In this document: positions 42,892 through 54,252 of the stretch, piece after piece
Layout of the letters: each line of letters opens with the position of its first letter
Position numbering within the stretch: position 1 is the first letter of the stretch
NCBI RefSeq assembly: GCF_004765815.2
Contig: NZ_ML974127.1
Location: 1 to 64,000 of the forward strand
Length of the DNA stretch: 64,000 nt
Reading direction: 5' to 3'
From: Halorussus salinus
GTDB taxonomy: Archaea > Halobacteriota > Halobacteria > Halobacteriales > Haladaptataceae
Program-made: the position numbers and the translations under genes
Notes under the pieces: generated by a model
The model's input: the letters and a program-made list of their open reading frames with translations, nothing else
Told to the model about the DNA's origin: nothing
Database searches by the model: none

Positions 42892-43626
42892 ATGAGCGTG
42901 ACGCGCATCTCGGAGGCCGACGACGGCGTCTCCTACAAGCAGGTCGAACTCGACCTCTGGCACCCCAACTGCTGGACGCTGGAAGTGACCGACGACCACC
43001 CCGATACCCACGTCATCGAGAAGTCGCTGTACCCCACCGACGACCAGATAAAGGGCGACTTCCTGCTGGTCGCTGACGGCGAGACGGACATCGAGACGTT
43101 CGTCGAGGCCATCGACGACCACCGCGTCGTCGGCGAGGTCGCGGTCCTCAAGCAGTCGGCCGAGCGCGCTCGCGTCGTCGTCAACTACGAGCGCACGAGC
43201 AGTATCGTCCCCGACATCGTGAACTCGGAGTTCATGCCGGTGGACCCGGTTCACATCACCGAGGGCACCGAACACTGGACCGTGCTGGTCAAGGCCGACC
43301 GACTCGGCGAAGTGGTCGAAGCGATGCAGGCCGAGTACGACGTGGACGTGAGTTCGATTCGGGAGGCCGACTCGAAGGAGAGCGTCGAGTTCGCCGACTT
43401 CGTGGACCAAGTGGAAGACCGCCTCTCTGCCCGCCAGACCGAGAGCCTGCTGAACGCTCGGCGCATCGGCTACTACAACTGGCCCCGCGACGTGTCGGCC
43501 GACGCCGTGGCCGACTGTCTGGACGTGAGCAAGCCGACCGTCCTCGAACACCTCCGGAAGGGCGAACAGAAGGTGTTGAACCTCTGTCTGGACGAACTCG
43601 AACGCCGGAAGGGTCGCCAGCGATGA
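42892..43626 (+). CDS. Bacterio-opsin-activator-type HTH regulator
   Basis: 244 residues with an N-terminal sensory region (YKQVELDLWHPNCWTLEVTDD) and a C-terminal HTH_10 domain (LSARQTESLLNARRIGYYNWP, then VSADAVADCLDVSKPTVLEH). The stop overlaps the start of the S9 peptidase gene (ATGA at 43623-43626), so the two are cotranscribed. It is a candidate local regulator for the peptide-use genes on both sides. Confidence 0.9.
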   Translation: MSVTRISEADDGVSYKQVELDLWHPNCWTLEVTDDHPDTHVIEKSLYPTDDQIKGDFLLVADGETDIETFVEAIDDHRVVGEVAVLKQSAERARVVVNYERTSSIVPDIVNSEFMPVDPVHITEGTEHWTVLVKADRLGEVVEAMQAEYDVDVSSIREADSKESVEFADFVDQVEDRLSARQTESLLNARRIGYYNWPRDVSADAVADCLDVSKPTVLEHLRKGEQKVLNLCLDELERRKGRQR

Positions 43627-45794
43627 CCGGCGGTCGGGACGCCAACAGTGACGAGTCGCGGCGAGCCGACGCCGACGCACCGCCACAGGACGACGCCGAC
43701 GAATCGTCGCCCGACGACGCCGACCTCGAAATTGCAGACGTTCTCGACGTGGACTACCCGAGCGCGCCCGAGTGGTCGGCCGACGGCGCGTTTCTCGGAA
43801 CGCTCGTGTACGAGGACGACGGGAACGTCCTGCTGGTCGCCGACGCTGACTCTCCGGCCGACGCCGACGCTCCCGCCGACTCGTGGCGCGTCGCGCCGGA
43901 CGCCGACATCGAGGGCCACGCCACCGGCTTCGCGTGGGCACCCGAGTCCCGACCGACCGAGTTCGTCCTGACGACTGACGCGGGCGAGACCTACCGGGGC
44001 GACGCCGCCGACCGCTCGCTCCGACTCGTCGCCCGGTCGCCCGGCGGCGAGGCTCACCACGAGTGGTCGCCGTCGGGCGACCACCTCGCGTTCTACCACG
44101 ACGGAGCGGTCTGCGTCCGGGACGCCGACTCGGGTGCCGAGCGCCTCCTCGACCTGCCGACCCGCGACACGTTCCTCCCCGGCGAGCGCACGCTGGCGTG
44201 GAGCGATTCGGGTGGTCTCCTCGGCTTCTCGTTCACCGACCGCGAGTCCCGGCAGGTCGGCGTCGCGGACGCGGCGTCGGGCGAGTTGCTCTGGCGGACC
44301 GACGCGCCCGCGTCGTGTGCGAATCCGACGTGGCTCGCGGACGGCCGGGTCGTCTTCGAGCGCATCGAGGAGAACCGGACCGTCCGGTCGATAGTCGCAG
44401 TTGACCCCGACTCCGGCGACGAGACCGAACTGGTCCGCGACGAGGACGAGCGCGGCACCGTCTCGTCGGGCGCGCCGACCGTCTCGCCCGACGGGACGCG
44501 ACTCGCCGTCGCGCTCCCGCTCGACGGGTGGGAACACGTCTACGTCCTGCATTGCGAGACCGGCGAGCGTCGGCAGTTGACCACGGGCGCGTTCGAGGAC
44601 AAGGGACTCGCCGGGTCGTCTCCCCAGTGGGTGGACGACGAGACGCTGGCGTTCGCGTCGAACCGCCGGGACCCCGGCGAGCGACAGCTTTTCGCGGTCG
44701 ATACCGAGACCGAGGAGACCCGCCCGCTGGTCGAATCGCGGGGCACGAACGTCTCCCCGCGACCGTCGCCCGACGGGGACCGACTAGCGTACGTCCACGC
44801 CGACGCCGGAGTGTCGCCCGAGGTCCGGGTGCAGTCGCTCGGCGAGGGCGACGGTACGAGCGACAGCGCGGACGACGCGCCGGAGCGAGTCACGCGCTCC
44901 GTGGTCGAAGACTGGCCAGTCGCGCCGCTCGCGCCCGAGGCGGTCAGTTTCGAGAGCGCGGACGGCCACGAGATTTCGGGCTACCTGTTCGACCCGCGGG
45001 AGGCCGAGGTAGGCGAGGCTGGTGCGGGCGACGGACGGGCGGCCGACGCGACCGACGGCGACGACGAGGCCGACCTGCCCGCGGTAGTCTGGGTCCACGG
45101 CGGCCCGATGCGCCAGATGCGCGACGGCTGGCACTCCTCGCGGTCGTACGGCCTCGCCTACGCGTTCCACCAGTACCTCGCGCGGCGGGGCTACGTCGGC
45201 CTGCTGGTCAACTACCGCGGCGGCATCGGCTACGGCCGGGAGTTCCGCCAGTCGCTGACCGAGGGGTACGGCCGCGACGAGATGGCCGACGTGGTGGCTG
45301 GCGCGGAGTTCCTGCGCGAGCGGGAGTTCACGCCGGGAAACGTCGGCATCTGGGGCCTCTCGTACGGCGGCTACGCCGCGCTCCAGATTCTCGGCACCCA
45401 CCCCGAGGCGTTCGACGTGGGCGTCAACCTCGCGGGACTGGCCGACCTCGAACTGTACGAGGAGTGGGCGACCGAGACGAAGTTTCCCGCCATCGAGTCC
45501 ACCCAGTCGCTGACCTTCGGCGGGAACCCGTGGACGGCCGACGACGAGTGGGCCGCGGCGAGTCCGAAGACCCACTTCGGGAACTACGAGGCACCGGTGT
45601 ACAACTTCCACGGCACGGGCGACTCGTACGTCAACTTCGAGCAGTTGGACGTAGTTATCGAGGGGATGCTCGACCATGAAAACGAGTACGAGGCCGAGTA
45701 CTACCCCGGCGAGAACCACGTCTTCGCCGAGCGCGCGACGTGGGAGCGCACCTTCGAGAAAATCGAGTCGGCCTTCGAGACGCATCTGAAGTGA
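43623..45794 (+). CDS. S9-family peptidase (acylaminoacyl-peptidase/DPP type)
   Basis: 723 residues. Residues 30-420 form a WD40-like (TolB/DPP) beta-propeller with repeated strand patterns (HHEWSPSGDHLAFYHDG, PTVSPDGTRLAVAL, PRPSPDGDRLAYVH). The alpha/beta hydrolase domain has the oxyanion strand VVWVHGGPMRQM and the nucleophile Ser in GIWGLSYGGYAAL (about 578). The Asp is in the GTGDSYVNFEQ turn and the His in YPGENHVF. There is no signal peptide. It degrades short peptides in the cytoplasm. An acidic, low-complexity insert sits before the catalytic domain. Confidence 0.93.
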   Translation: MTGGRDANSDESRRADADAPPQDDADESSPDDADLEIADVLDVDYPSAPEWSADGAFLGTLVYEDDGNVLLVADADSPADADAPADSWRVAPDADIEGHATGFAWAPESRPTEFVLTTDAGETYRGDAADRSLRLVARSPGGEAHHEWSPSGDHLAFYHDGAVCVRDADSGAERLLDLPTRDTFLPGERTLAWSDSGGLLGFSFTDRESRQVGVADAASGELLWRTDAPASCANPTWLADGRVVFERIEENRTVRSIVAVDPDSGDETELVRDEDERGTVSSGAPTVSPDGTRLAVALPLDGWEHVYVLHCETGERRQLTTGAFEDKGLAGSSPQWVDDETLAFASNRRDPGERQLFAVDTETEETRPLVESRGTNVSPRPSPDGDRLAYVHADAGVSPEVRVQSLGEGDGTSDSADDAPERVTRSVVEDWPVAPLAPEAVSFESADGHEISGYLFDPREAEVGEAGAGDGRAADATDGDDEADLPAVVWVHGGPMRQMRDGWHSSRSYGLAYAFHQYLARRGYVGLLVNYRGGIGYGREFRQSLTEGYGRDEMADVVAGAEFLREREFTPGNVGIWGLSYGGYAALQILGTHPEAFDVGVNLAGLADLELYEEWATETKFPAIESTQSLTFGGNPWTADDEWAAASPKTHFGNYEAPVYNFHGTGDSYVNFEQLDVVIEGMLDHENEYEAEYYPGENHVFAERATWERTFEKIESAFETHLK

Positions 45795-45939
45795 CCGACG
45801 ACGTGGTAGACAAACCTATAGACGTTTTCGACATAGATATAGAAAACCGAGAGAAACACCTTTCATTCTCTACCCGGACGGCGACCGACTCGCCCCCGCG
45901 AACGCTCGACCGGGAAACCGCCGGGGTGGGGTGAAGGGG

Positions 45940-46041
45940 CCGCCCGCTCGCGGCCGAAGGCCGTGGTCGGCTCTGCGGGCCACTATTCAAGGCGAACGAA
46001 GTGAGCCGAGAATATCCCGCAGAGCGACCGCGAGCGGGCGG
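45940..46041. other. Large imperfect inverted repeat, 102 bp
   Basis: Outer arms CCGCCCGCTCGCGG (45940-45953) and CCGCGAGCGGGCGG (46028-46041) are perfect complements. Inner arms GCTCTGCGGG (45970-45979) and CCCGCAGAGC (46016-46025) and ATTC/GAAT (45985-45988, 46010-46013) continue the symmetry around a 21-base loop. It lies in the 326-bp gap 45795-46120, between convergent S9 and S13 genes. It could be a bidirectional terminator or a MITE-like repeat. No gene is seen in the gap. Confidence 0.75.
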
Positions 46042-46120
46042 GGGCTTCGGGGGCGTTCTTCACTCCGTTTTCCGCGGTCGTTTCCGGAAAAACCTCAACT
46101 CGGACGCTACAAAACTCGAC

Positions 46121-47523
46121 TCACTCCGACAACTCTCGGACGAACTCGTCTTGACGCCGCCGCGCCTCGTCGGCTTCGACCGTCAGGCCGCCGTAGACGA
46201 CCGAGAAGAACACGTCCGGCTCCTCCTCCCGGCGGACCACGCCCGAGAGCGCGCTCGTCCCGGTCACGGTGCCGGTCTTGGCGCGAAGCTCCTCGACGCC
46301 CTCCAAGCGCGACGATAAGGTGCCCTCGCCCGGCGCGGGGAGCGAGCCGAAGAACTCCTCGGCCCACGGCGCGTCGTCGGCCCGCGCCAGCAGGCCGACC
46401 ATCCCCCGCGCGGTGACGAGGTTGTAGCGCGACAGTCCCGACCCGTCGCGGATGCGGCAGGCCGCCGCGCCGCAGTCTTCGAGGTAGTCGGTGGCGAGCG
46501 ACTCCCACGCCGCCCACGACTCCTCGCCGTCGCGGCGCTCGCTGGCGACGGTCCGGGCCAACTGCTCGGCGACGAAGTTGTCCGACGAGACGTTCATCGC
46601 CCGGAGGAGGTCGGCGACCGGCGCGGACTCGACGGTGCGGGCGAACGCTTCTGCGTCCGGTATCGCCGCCGAGTCGGTCGCGGTCGAATCGGCCGATTCG
46701 ACCGCGAGAACGTCGTCGGACTCCATGGAGCGAACGTCGCCCGCGACGCTCACACCCACCGATTCGAGCGCGTCGAGAAAGACGAGTCCGCAGTGGCGCT
46801 CGGGCCGGACGACCGGCGCGCGCTCGGTCCGGTCGGCTCCCGCGGGGAGCGCCCCCGCGACGCGAATCACTCCGCTGTCGGGGTCGGTCGTTACGCGGAG
46901 GTCCGACCGGTCGTCTCCGCTCTCTCCCTTCTCGCCATCCTCGTCCTCGCCGTCCGCCTCGACGGCGCACAGGTCGGTCTCGACCGCGATTTCGTCCGAG
47001 TTGGGCGCGACCGAGACCCGGAACTCGCCGGTCTCCTCGGGGTCGGTAATTCGGACCTCGACCGCGTTGCCAGCGAGCGCGAGCGCGCTACTCGGCGCGC
47101 CGTAGGCGTGTCGCCGGTCGCCGACGGTCCACCCCGGCCCGTAGCGGCCGTCGGTGAACCGCGTCCCGTCGAGGAGAACGTCGCCCGTCACCTCGCCGAC
47201 CGCCGCGGCGGTCTCCTCGGCGAGCGCGCGCAGGTCCTCGGCGTCGAGGTCCGGCGCGCCCGACCCCCGAAGCAGGAGGTCGCCCGCGAGTCGGTCGCCG
47301 TCTCGCTCGCCGCGGCCCTCGACGCGCGTCTCGAACGTATAGTCGGGGCCCAGTGCTTCGAGCGCGAGCGCCGACGTGACGAGTTTGGTGTTCGACGCCG
47401 GGGTGAGCGCCCGGTTGGGGTCGAGGCTCGCCAGAATCTGGTCGTTCTCGCCAGCGTCTCGCGCGACGGCCAGCGCCCCGACGCTCGCGCCGTCGATTCC
47501 GGCGAGCTGCGCGGTCGCGTCGC

Positions 47524-47527
<4 letters not shown>
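46121..47527 (-). CDS. S13-family D-Ala-D-Ala carboxypeptidase/endopeptidase (DacB-like)
   Basis: 468 residues from a GTG that overlaps the dppF-like stop (GTGA, 47524-47527). The penicillin-binding triad is complete: SxxK in ASNTKLVTS (about 45), SxN in NVSSDNFVAEQL (about 315) and KTGT in LRAKTGTVTGTSALSG (about 410). The central part contains the extra domains of PBP4/S13 enzymes. There is no signal peptide, so it is predicted cytoplasmic, unlike bacterial DacB. The gene is the last of a six-gene oligopeptide-transport operon. Haloarchaea lack peptidoglycan, so the substrate is probably imported or is not murein. Confidence 0.9.
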
Positions 47528-48812
<1,285 letters not shown>

Positions 48813-48816
<4 letters not shown>

Positions 48817-49865
48817 CGGTCACCTCCCGAGAGGCCGCCAGCGGCTCCGCCCTCGCGGTCGGAGTCGCCCGTCTCGTGGAGTCGCGGGTCGGACTTGCTC
48901 TCGTCGCCGTAGAGCAGGCAGGCGGTCGCGTGGTCCGGGCCGACCTCGTAGTCGGGGGGTTCGACCTCGGCGCAGTCGGCGAACGCCGCCGGACACCGCG
49001 TCCGGTAGCGACACCCCGAGGGCGGGTCGATGGCGCTGGGCATCGACCCCTCGATGGGGTCCAACTCGTCGGCCCGCCGGTCGGCGGTCACGGTCGAGCG
49101 GAGCAGGGCCTGCGTGTAGGGGTGCTTGGGATTGCGATACAGCTCCTCGTAGGGCGATTTCTCGGCGATTTCGCCGAGGTACATCACGGCCACCCGGTCG
49201 CACACTTCGCGGACGACCCCGAGGTCGTGGGTCACGTATATCATGCTCGTGTCGTACTCCGTCTGGATGTCGTTGAACAGGTCGAGAATCTGGGCCTGAA
49301 TCGTCACGTCGAGCGCGGTCGTCGGTTCGTCGGCGATTATCAGGTCCGGTTCGCACGACAGCGCCATCGCGATGATGGCGCGCTGTTGCATCCCGCCCGA
49401 GAACTCGTGGGGGTACTGGTCGGCGCGCTCGGCCGGGTCGGGGATGCCAACGTCGTCCAACAGTTCGACCGTGCGGTCCCACGCCTCGGCCTCGGTCACG
49501 TCGCGGTGATGTTCGATGATTTCGGAAATCTGGCTCCCGACGGTAAAGACGGGGTTGAGCGCCGACATGGGGTCTTGGAAGATGAACGAAATCTCCTTGC
49601 CCCGGACCTGCTCGCGGAGTTCGGTCTCCGAGTAGTCGAGCAACTCCTCGCCCTTGAACCGAATCGACCCGTCAACGACGTGGCCCGGCGGCCGAATCAG
49701 GCCCAGCAGGCTCTGGACCGCCACGGACTTGCCCGCGCCGCTCTCGCCGACCAGTCCCAGCGTTTCGCCGCGCTCTATCTCGAAGCTGATACCGTCCACC
49801 GCCTGCACGATGCCCTCCTCGGTGTAGAAGTACGTCGTGAGGTCTTCGACTTCCAGCAGGGCCAT
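48813..49865 (-). CDS. Peptide/nickel-type ABC transporter ATP-binding protein (DppD-like)
   Basis: 350 residues: Walker A GESGAGKSV (about 39), signature SGGMQQR, Walker B LIIADEPTTALD and the C-terminal oligopeptide-binding CRYRTRCPAAFADC. It pairs with the DppF-like ATPase. Its start shares one base with the stop of the dppC-like gene (49865) and its stop overlaps the dppF start. Confidence 0.93.
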
Positions 49866-50914
49866 CAGTCGTCACCTCCGCCCTGCGGGTCGGGACCCGG
49901 ACCGGCGTCGGTCGGGTCGGCGTCCGGCGTCGCGCGGGCCGGGGCGTCGGGGTCGGTGGTCCCCGGCATCGGTAGGTTCTCCTCGTCGTAGGGCTGGCGG
50001 AGCGTCGTCTTGGGGTCCATCGCGTCGCGCAGGCCGTCGCCGAGCATGTTGAACCCCATCACCGTCAGGAATATCATCAGGCCGGGGAACGCCGCGACCC
50101 ACGGCGCGATGAGCATCGCCTGCTGGGCGTCGTTCAACATTCGGCCCCACGATGCGGTCGGCGGTTGGACGCCGAACCCGAGGAACGACAGCGCGGCCGC
50201 GCCGATGATGACGCTCCCCAACGAGAGGGTCGCTTGCACCAGCACCGCCGCGAAGCCGTTGGGCACGATTTCGCGGAGCAGAATTTTGTACGTCGGCAGG
50301 CCCGCGGCGCGCGCGGCGTCCACGTATTCCTCCTCGCGGATGGACAGCACTTCCGAGCGCATCACGCGGGCGTAGGCCGGGATACCGATGATGCCGTAGG
50401 CCAGAAAGAGGTTCCAGATGCTCGCGCCGAAGATGGCCATGAACGTCATCGCCAACACGAGGCCCGGAATCGAGTACAGGACCTCGACCAGTCGCATCAG
50501 CACGTCGTCGGTGTAGCCCCCGCTGTAGGCCGCGAACGACCCGACGAGGACGCCGCCGACGAACGAGATGCCGACCGCGACGATGCCGATGGAGAGCGCG
50601 ACGCGGGTCCCGTAGATGATGCGGGCCAGCACGTCGCGGCCGAACTGGTCGGTTCCCATCGGATGCTCGACCGATGGCGGCGCGTAAGCGTTTATCTGGT
50701 CGTGCGCGTGGGGGTCCGCGACCAGCGTCGTGATGATGGCCTTGTCGAGCAGGAACTTGTCCACGGTCGAGACGACCGCCAGCACGACGAGCGTCCCGAC
50801 GATGAGTCCGCCCGCGAGCGCGGTCGGACTGTGTCGCAGTTCCTTGAGTGTCGATACGATGCCGCTCTCGGTCTCGAAGTCCGCACTGGAGACGGTGGTA
50901 CTTTTCGAACTCAT
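49865..50914 (-). CDS. Peptide/nickel-type ABC transporter permease (DppC-like)
   Basis: 349 residues. There is one N-terminal membrane helix (LAGGLIVGTLVVLAVV), a large external loop (EHPMGTDQFGRDVLARIIYG, the OppC motif) and a five-helix permease core with the EAA-type loop GLPTYKILLREIVPNG. A Pro/Asp/Gly-rich tail of about 35 residues is a haloarchaeal addition. Coupled to dppB upstream and dppD downstream. Confidence 0.92.
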   Translation of the reverse strand: MSSKSTTVSSADFETESGIVSTLKELRHSPTALAGGLIVGTLVVLAVVSTVDKFLLDKAIITTLVADPHAHDQINAYAPPSVEHPMGTDQFGRDVLARIIYGTRVALSIGIVAVGISFVGGVLVGSFAAYSGGYTDDVLMRLVEVLYSIPGLVLAMTFMAIFGASIWNLFLAYGIIGIPAYARVMRSEVLSIREEEYVDAARAAGLPTYKILLREIVPNGFAAVLVQATLSLGSVIIGAAALSFLGFGVQPPTASWGRMLNDAQQAMLIAPWVAAFPGLMIFLTVMGFNMLGDGLRDAMDPKTTLRQPYDEENLPMPGTTDPDAPARATPDADPTDAGPGPDPQGGGDD

Positions 50915-50915
50915 A

Positions 50916-51866
50916 TCAATCGTACCTGATTCGGGGGTCGATGTAGGCGTACGCGAGGTCGGTCAGCAGGACGCCGACGAGGAACAGGACGGCGAAGAAG
51001 ATGTTCAGCCCGATGATGACGCCGTAGTCGTTGTTCAACAGGCCGTTGTAGCCGAGCCGTCCCATGCCGGGGATGGCGAAGATGGACTCCACGATGACGC
51101 TCCCGTCAAGCAGGAACGACAGTTGGAGTCCGATGATGGTCACGAGGGGCAACAGCGCGTTTCGGAAGGCGTGGCGGAGCAGGATGGTCCGCTCGGGAAG
51201 CCCGTAGGCGCGCGCCGTCTCGACGTAATCCTTCGATAGCTCCTCGACCATCGAGGAGCGCGTCATCCGCATCAGCGTCGCGGTCTGTGCCGTCGCGAGT
51301 GTGATAATCGGTAACACGAGATGCTTGGCCGCGGCTACGGGGTCCTCGAACGGCGAGACGTACCCCGACGCCGGGAGCGCGTTGAACTCGTAGGCGAACA
51401 GGAAGATGAGCATCAGCCCGAGCCAGAAGTTCGGCGTCGAGAGGCCCGCGAGTCCCGCGAACCGCGAGATATGGTCGCCCAACTGGTTGTGTTTGGCCGC
51501 CGAGTAGACTCCGAGCAGGAGGGCCGTCGGGAGCGCGATGACGTACGACAGGCCCATCAACATGACCGTCGGCCCCATGCGTTCGAGCATGAGGTCGGTC
51601 ACCGGCCGCTTGCGCATGAACGACTCGCCGAGGTCGAACTGCAACAGCCGCCAGAGGTAGTCGAGGTACTGCTTCCAGAGCGGTTGGTCGAAGCCGTACC
51701 GCCGTATCAGTTCGTCCGCGAGGGCCTGACTCGGGTTCAGGCCCAGATATATCCGAACCGGATTCCCCGGCAGGGCGTGGACCATCACGAACGTGAGGGT
51801 GAACACGCCCAACAGGACCGGGATTATCTGGAGCGTCCGACGAATCGCGTATCTGTACAGGCTCAT
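50916..51866 (-). CDS. Peptide/nickel-type ABC transporter permease (DppB-like)
   Basis: 316 residues, six transmembrane segments. The N-terminus YRYAIRRTLQIIPVLLGVFTLTFVM and the loop AYGLPERTILLRHAFRN are OppB/DppB signatures. Its stop is one base from the dppC-like start. Together they form the import channel. Confidence 0.93.
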   Translation of the reverse strand: MSLYRYAIRRTLQIIPVLLGVFTLTFVMVHALPGNPVRIYLGLNPSQALADELIRRYGFDQPLWKQYLDYLWRLLQFDLGESFMRKRPVTDLMLERMGPTVMLMGLSYVIALPTALLLGVYSAAKHNQLGDHISRFAGLAGLSTPNFWLGLMLIFLFAYEFNALPASGYVSPFEDPVAAAKHLVLPIITLATAQTATLMRMTRSSMVEELSKDYVETARAYGLPERTILLRHAFRNALLPLVTIIGLQLSFLLDGSVIVESIFAIPGMGRLGYNGLLNNDYGVIIGLNIFFAVLFLVGVLLTDLAYAYIDPRIRYD

Positions 51867-51948
51867 ACGTGACGTGTCGTTCGACGTGAGCGTCTCATTG
51901 TCATTGGGTAACTATAATCGTGCTGGATGCGGAAACGGGAGAGGGTCG

Positions 51949-53673
51949 CTACTTTTCGACGTACGCGTTCGACCACTCGTTACAGAGCGGTTGTTGGGCG
52001 AACGCGCTCGGTTCGTAGTCTTTCACGTCCTTGCTCCACGCAGTGGCGGCCTGCTCGGAGAACACCGGGATTTGGGGGTACAGCGACTGCCACGTTTCGG
52101 CGGCGTCGACGTACATCTGCTTGCGCTCGGCCCTGTCGTTCGTCCGACGGGCCTGCCGAATCGTCTCGTCGGCCTGCTGGAGTTGGTCGCTGTCACTGCT
52201 CTGGTAGAGGTACGCGGCCGTCGCGTTCCCGACCACGTTGTCGTTCATGCCGCCCTCGTCGTTGCGCAGGTCCCGGAACATGTAGTAGTAGAACCCGTCG
52301 GGGTCCTGTCCGCCCGACCAGCCGTAGATGTTCACGTCGAACTTGCCTTGGTCGAGTTCCGTGAGCCACTGGCCGATGGTGACCTCTCGGACGTTCGACT
52401 GTATGCCGACCTTCTTCAGTTCCTTCTGGAGGATGATGGCCAAGTTCTTGAACTTCGAACTGGCCAGCGACGATATCTTGAGCGTCTTGTCCATGCCGCC
52501 GCCGTAGCCCGCCTCCTTCAGGAGCTGTTTGGCCTTCTGGTGGTCCTTTGCGGGGTAGTACTTCTCCTTCCACTCCTGCCACGGGAACTCCCACGACTCG
52601 TTGACTCCCTGCGGCATGAAGCCGTAGGAACGCTTGCCGAGTTGGCCCTTCGTGGCCTCCAGCATCTCGTCGTAGTCCACGAGGTACTGCATCGCTTCCC
52701 GGACTTTCACGTTATCGAACGGCTTGCGCATCGAGTTGAAGACGAGGCCGTTGTAGTCGAAGTGCGAGATGCGTTTCATCTCGATGCTCTGCTCGTTTTG
52801 GGCCTTCCCCAGCAAGTTCTTGGGAACGGTGGCCTGATGGACGCCGCCGGAAGCCAGTTCCACGAACTGGACCTGCGGTTTGGGGATGACCCGCATCCGA
52901 ATCTTCTCCAAGTTCGGCTGTTTCAGGAAGTAGTCGGCGTTTCGCGTCAGGTCGATGTGCGACGACGAGACTTGCTTGTCGAACGCGAACGGGCCGGAAC
53001 CGACCGGGTTCTGGCCGAACTGCTTCTGGCCTCTCTCCTCGGCGACGCTCTTGGGCACGATGCCCGCGTTCATCCCCGACAGCACCAGTTGGAACAGCGC
53101 GAAGGGGTACTTGAGGTTGAACGTCGCTTCGTACTTGCCCGACGCCTCCACGCTGTCCACGAAGTCGAGGTTCGCCTTGTTCGGCGACTTGTTCGCGGGG
53201 TCGAGCATCCAGTTGATGGAGTAGGCCACGTCCTCGGCCGTGAACTCGTCGCCGTTGTGGAACGTCACGCCTTCCTTGAGCGGGATGACGAACGTCGTCT
53301 CGTCTTGCTGTTTGGGTTGTTCTTTGGCGAGGTGGGGGACGAACTTCTTCCCGTCCGGACTCGGGAGGTACAGCGTGTCGAAGATGTAGTGGAGGAAGCC
53401 GTTCACCCACGCGAGTTCGTTCATCCGGGGGTCGAGCGTGGTGGCGTCCTCCGTCGTCGTCCCGATGAACGTGCCTCCACCCTGCACGTTCTGTTGCTGT
53501 TGTTCGGTCGTCTCGGTACCGCCCATCGACTCCTCGGATGTGGTACTCCCGCCGCTAGTGGTCGTCTCTTGGCCGCCGTCGCCGCCGGTACAGCCAGCCA
53601 ACACGCTACCACCCAACAGACCCGAGGTCGCGAGGAAACGACGCCGGTCGAATTTCGTGCGTTCGTCAGTCAT
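51949..53673 (-). CDS. Peptide-type ABC transporter substrate-binding lipoprotein (DppA-like)
   Basis: 574 residues of the SBP_bac_5 family. The N-terminus DRRRFLATSGLLGGSVLAGC has a Tat twin-arginine motif and a lipobox (LAGC), typical of haloarchaeal binding proteins. A Thr/Ser/Gly/Gln-rich linker follows. Family segments include FVIPLKEGVTFHNGDEFTAEDV and KPFDNVKVREAMQYLVDYDE. It is the first gene of the operon, with 82 bp to dppB. Bound ligand: oligopeptides, dipeptides or possibly murein peptides. Confidence 0.93.
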   Translation of the reverse strand: MTDERTKFDRRRFLATSGLLGGSVLAGCTGGDGGQETTTSGGSTTSEESMGGTETTEQQQQNVQGGGTFIGTTTEDATTLDPRMNELAWVNGFLHYIFDTLYLPSPDGKKFVPHLAKEQPKQQDETTFVIPLKEGVTFHNGDEFTAEDVAYSINWMLDPANKSPNKANLDFVDSVEASGKYEATFNLKYPFALFQLVLSGMNAGIVPKSVAEERGQKQFGQNPVGSGPFAFDKQVSSSHIDLTRNADYFLKQPNLEKIRMRVIPKPQVQFVELASGGVHQATVPKNLLGKAQNEQSIEMKRISHFDYNGLVFNSMRKPFDNVKVREAMQYLVDYDEMLEATKGQLGKRSYGFMPQGVNESWEFPWQEWKEKYYPAKDHQKAKQLLKEAGYGGGMDKTLKISSLASSKFKNLAIILQKELKKVGIQSNVREVTIGQWLTELDQGKFDVNIYGWSGGQDPDGFYYYMFRDLRNDEGGMNDNVVGNATAAYLYQSSDSDQLQQADETIRQARRTNDRAERKQMYVDAAETWQSLYPQIPVFSEQAATAWSKDVKDYEPSAFAQQPLCNEWSNAYVEK

Positions 53674-53751
53674 GTTTATTGAGTACGGTCAACTCGAACC
53701 GTGATAACGAATAGCAAGTCGAATGGGGGTAAATAAGTGCGCCCTATTATA

Positions 53752-54225
53752 CTAGCGGTCGGTGACAACCTTTACCGAGAGTTTGTCGTACGCATCTCGC
53801 GCTCGCCAGCCCGAAACGTCGAGATACCCCGTGAACTCGACGGTTCCGGGGCGAGCGACCCACTGGTCTCCCGCGTCACTTCGGCGGCGAATCCGGCCGT
53901 CCCACTCCGCTTCGAAGGTCCGGCGTTCGCCGCCGCCCAACACGGTCGTCCGGGTCTGCTCCGGCGGTTCGAGGCCGCGCTCGTCGGCCTCCGGAACGTC
54001 GTCCACCCGCCACCCCCAGACGCGACTCGTCGGATGGGTGAGTCGAACTGCGACCGGGAGTCGGTTCCTGACCGCGACGACGAACCGCGCGGGTTCGCCG
54101 ACCGTTACGGTGTCGGGACCGTGGACTTCGACCGAGAGCGCCCGAATCGCTAGCGACTCGGGGACGAGTCCGGCGAACCACGCGGTACTCCCGCCCTCGT
54201 CGTCGGAGAGTGAAAACTGCCGCAT
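53752..54225 (-). CDS. Haloarchaeal protein with Ig-like fold, function unknown
   Basis: 157 residues. An acidic N-terminus is followed by beta strands (ALSVEVHGPDTVTVGEPARF, FVVAVRNRLPVAVRL, WRVDDVPEADERG, GTVEFTGYLDVSGW) that resemble an Ig-like or BsuPI-type beta-sandwich. It has no signal peptide, cysteines or catalytic motif. It lies between the dpp-like operon and the DAPDC-like gene, on the same strand as both. Confidence 0.6.
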   Translation of the reverse strand: MRQFSLSDDEGGSTAWFAGLVPESLAIRALSVEVHGPDTVTVGEPARFVVAVRNRLPVAVRLTHPTSRVWGWRVDDVPEADERGLEPPEQTRTTVLGGGERRTFEAEWDGRIRRRSDAGDQWVARPGTVEFTGYLDVSGWRARDAYDKLSVKVVTDR

Positions 54226-54252
54226 TCGTCGGGAGAGTCGGACTCGGCCGAC

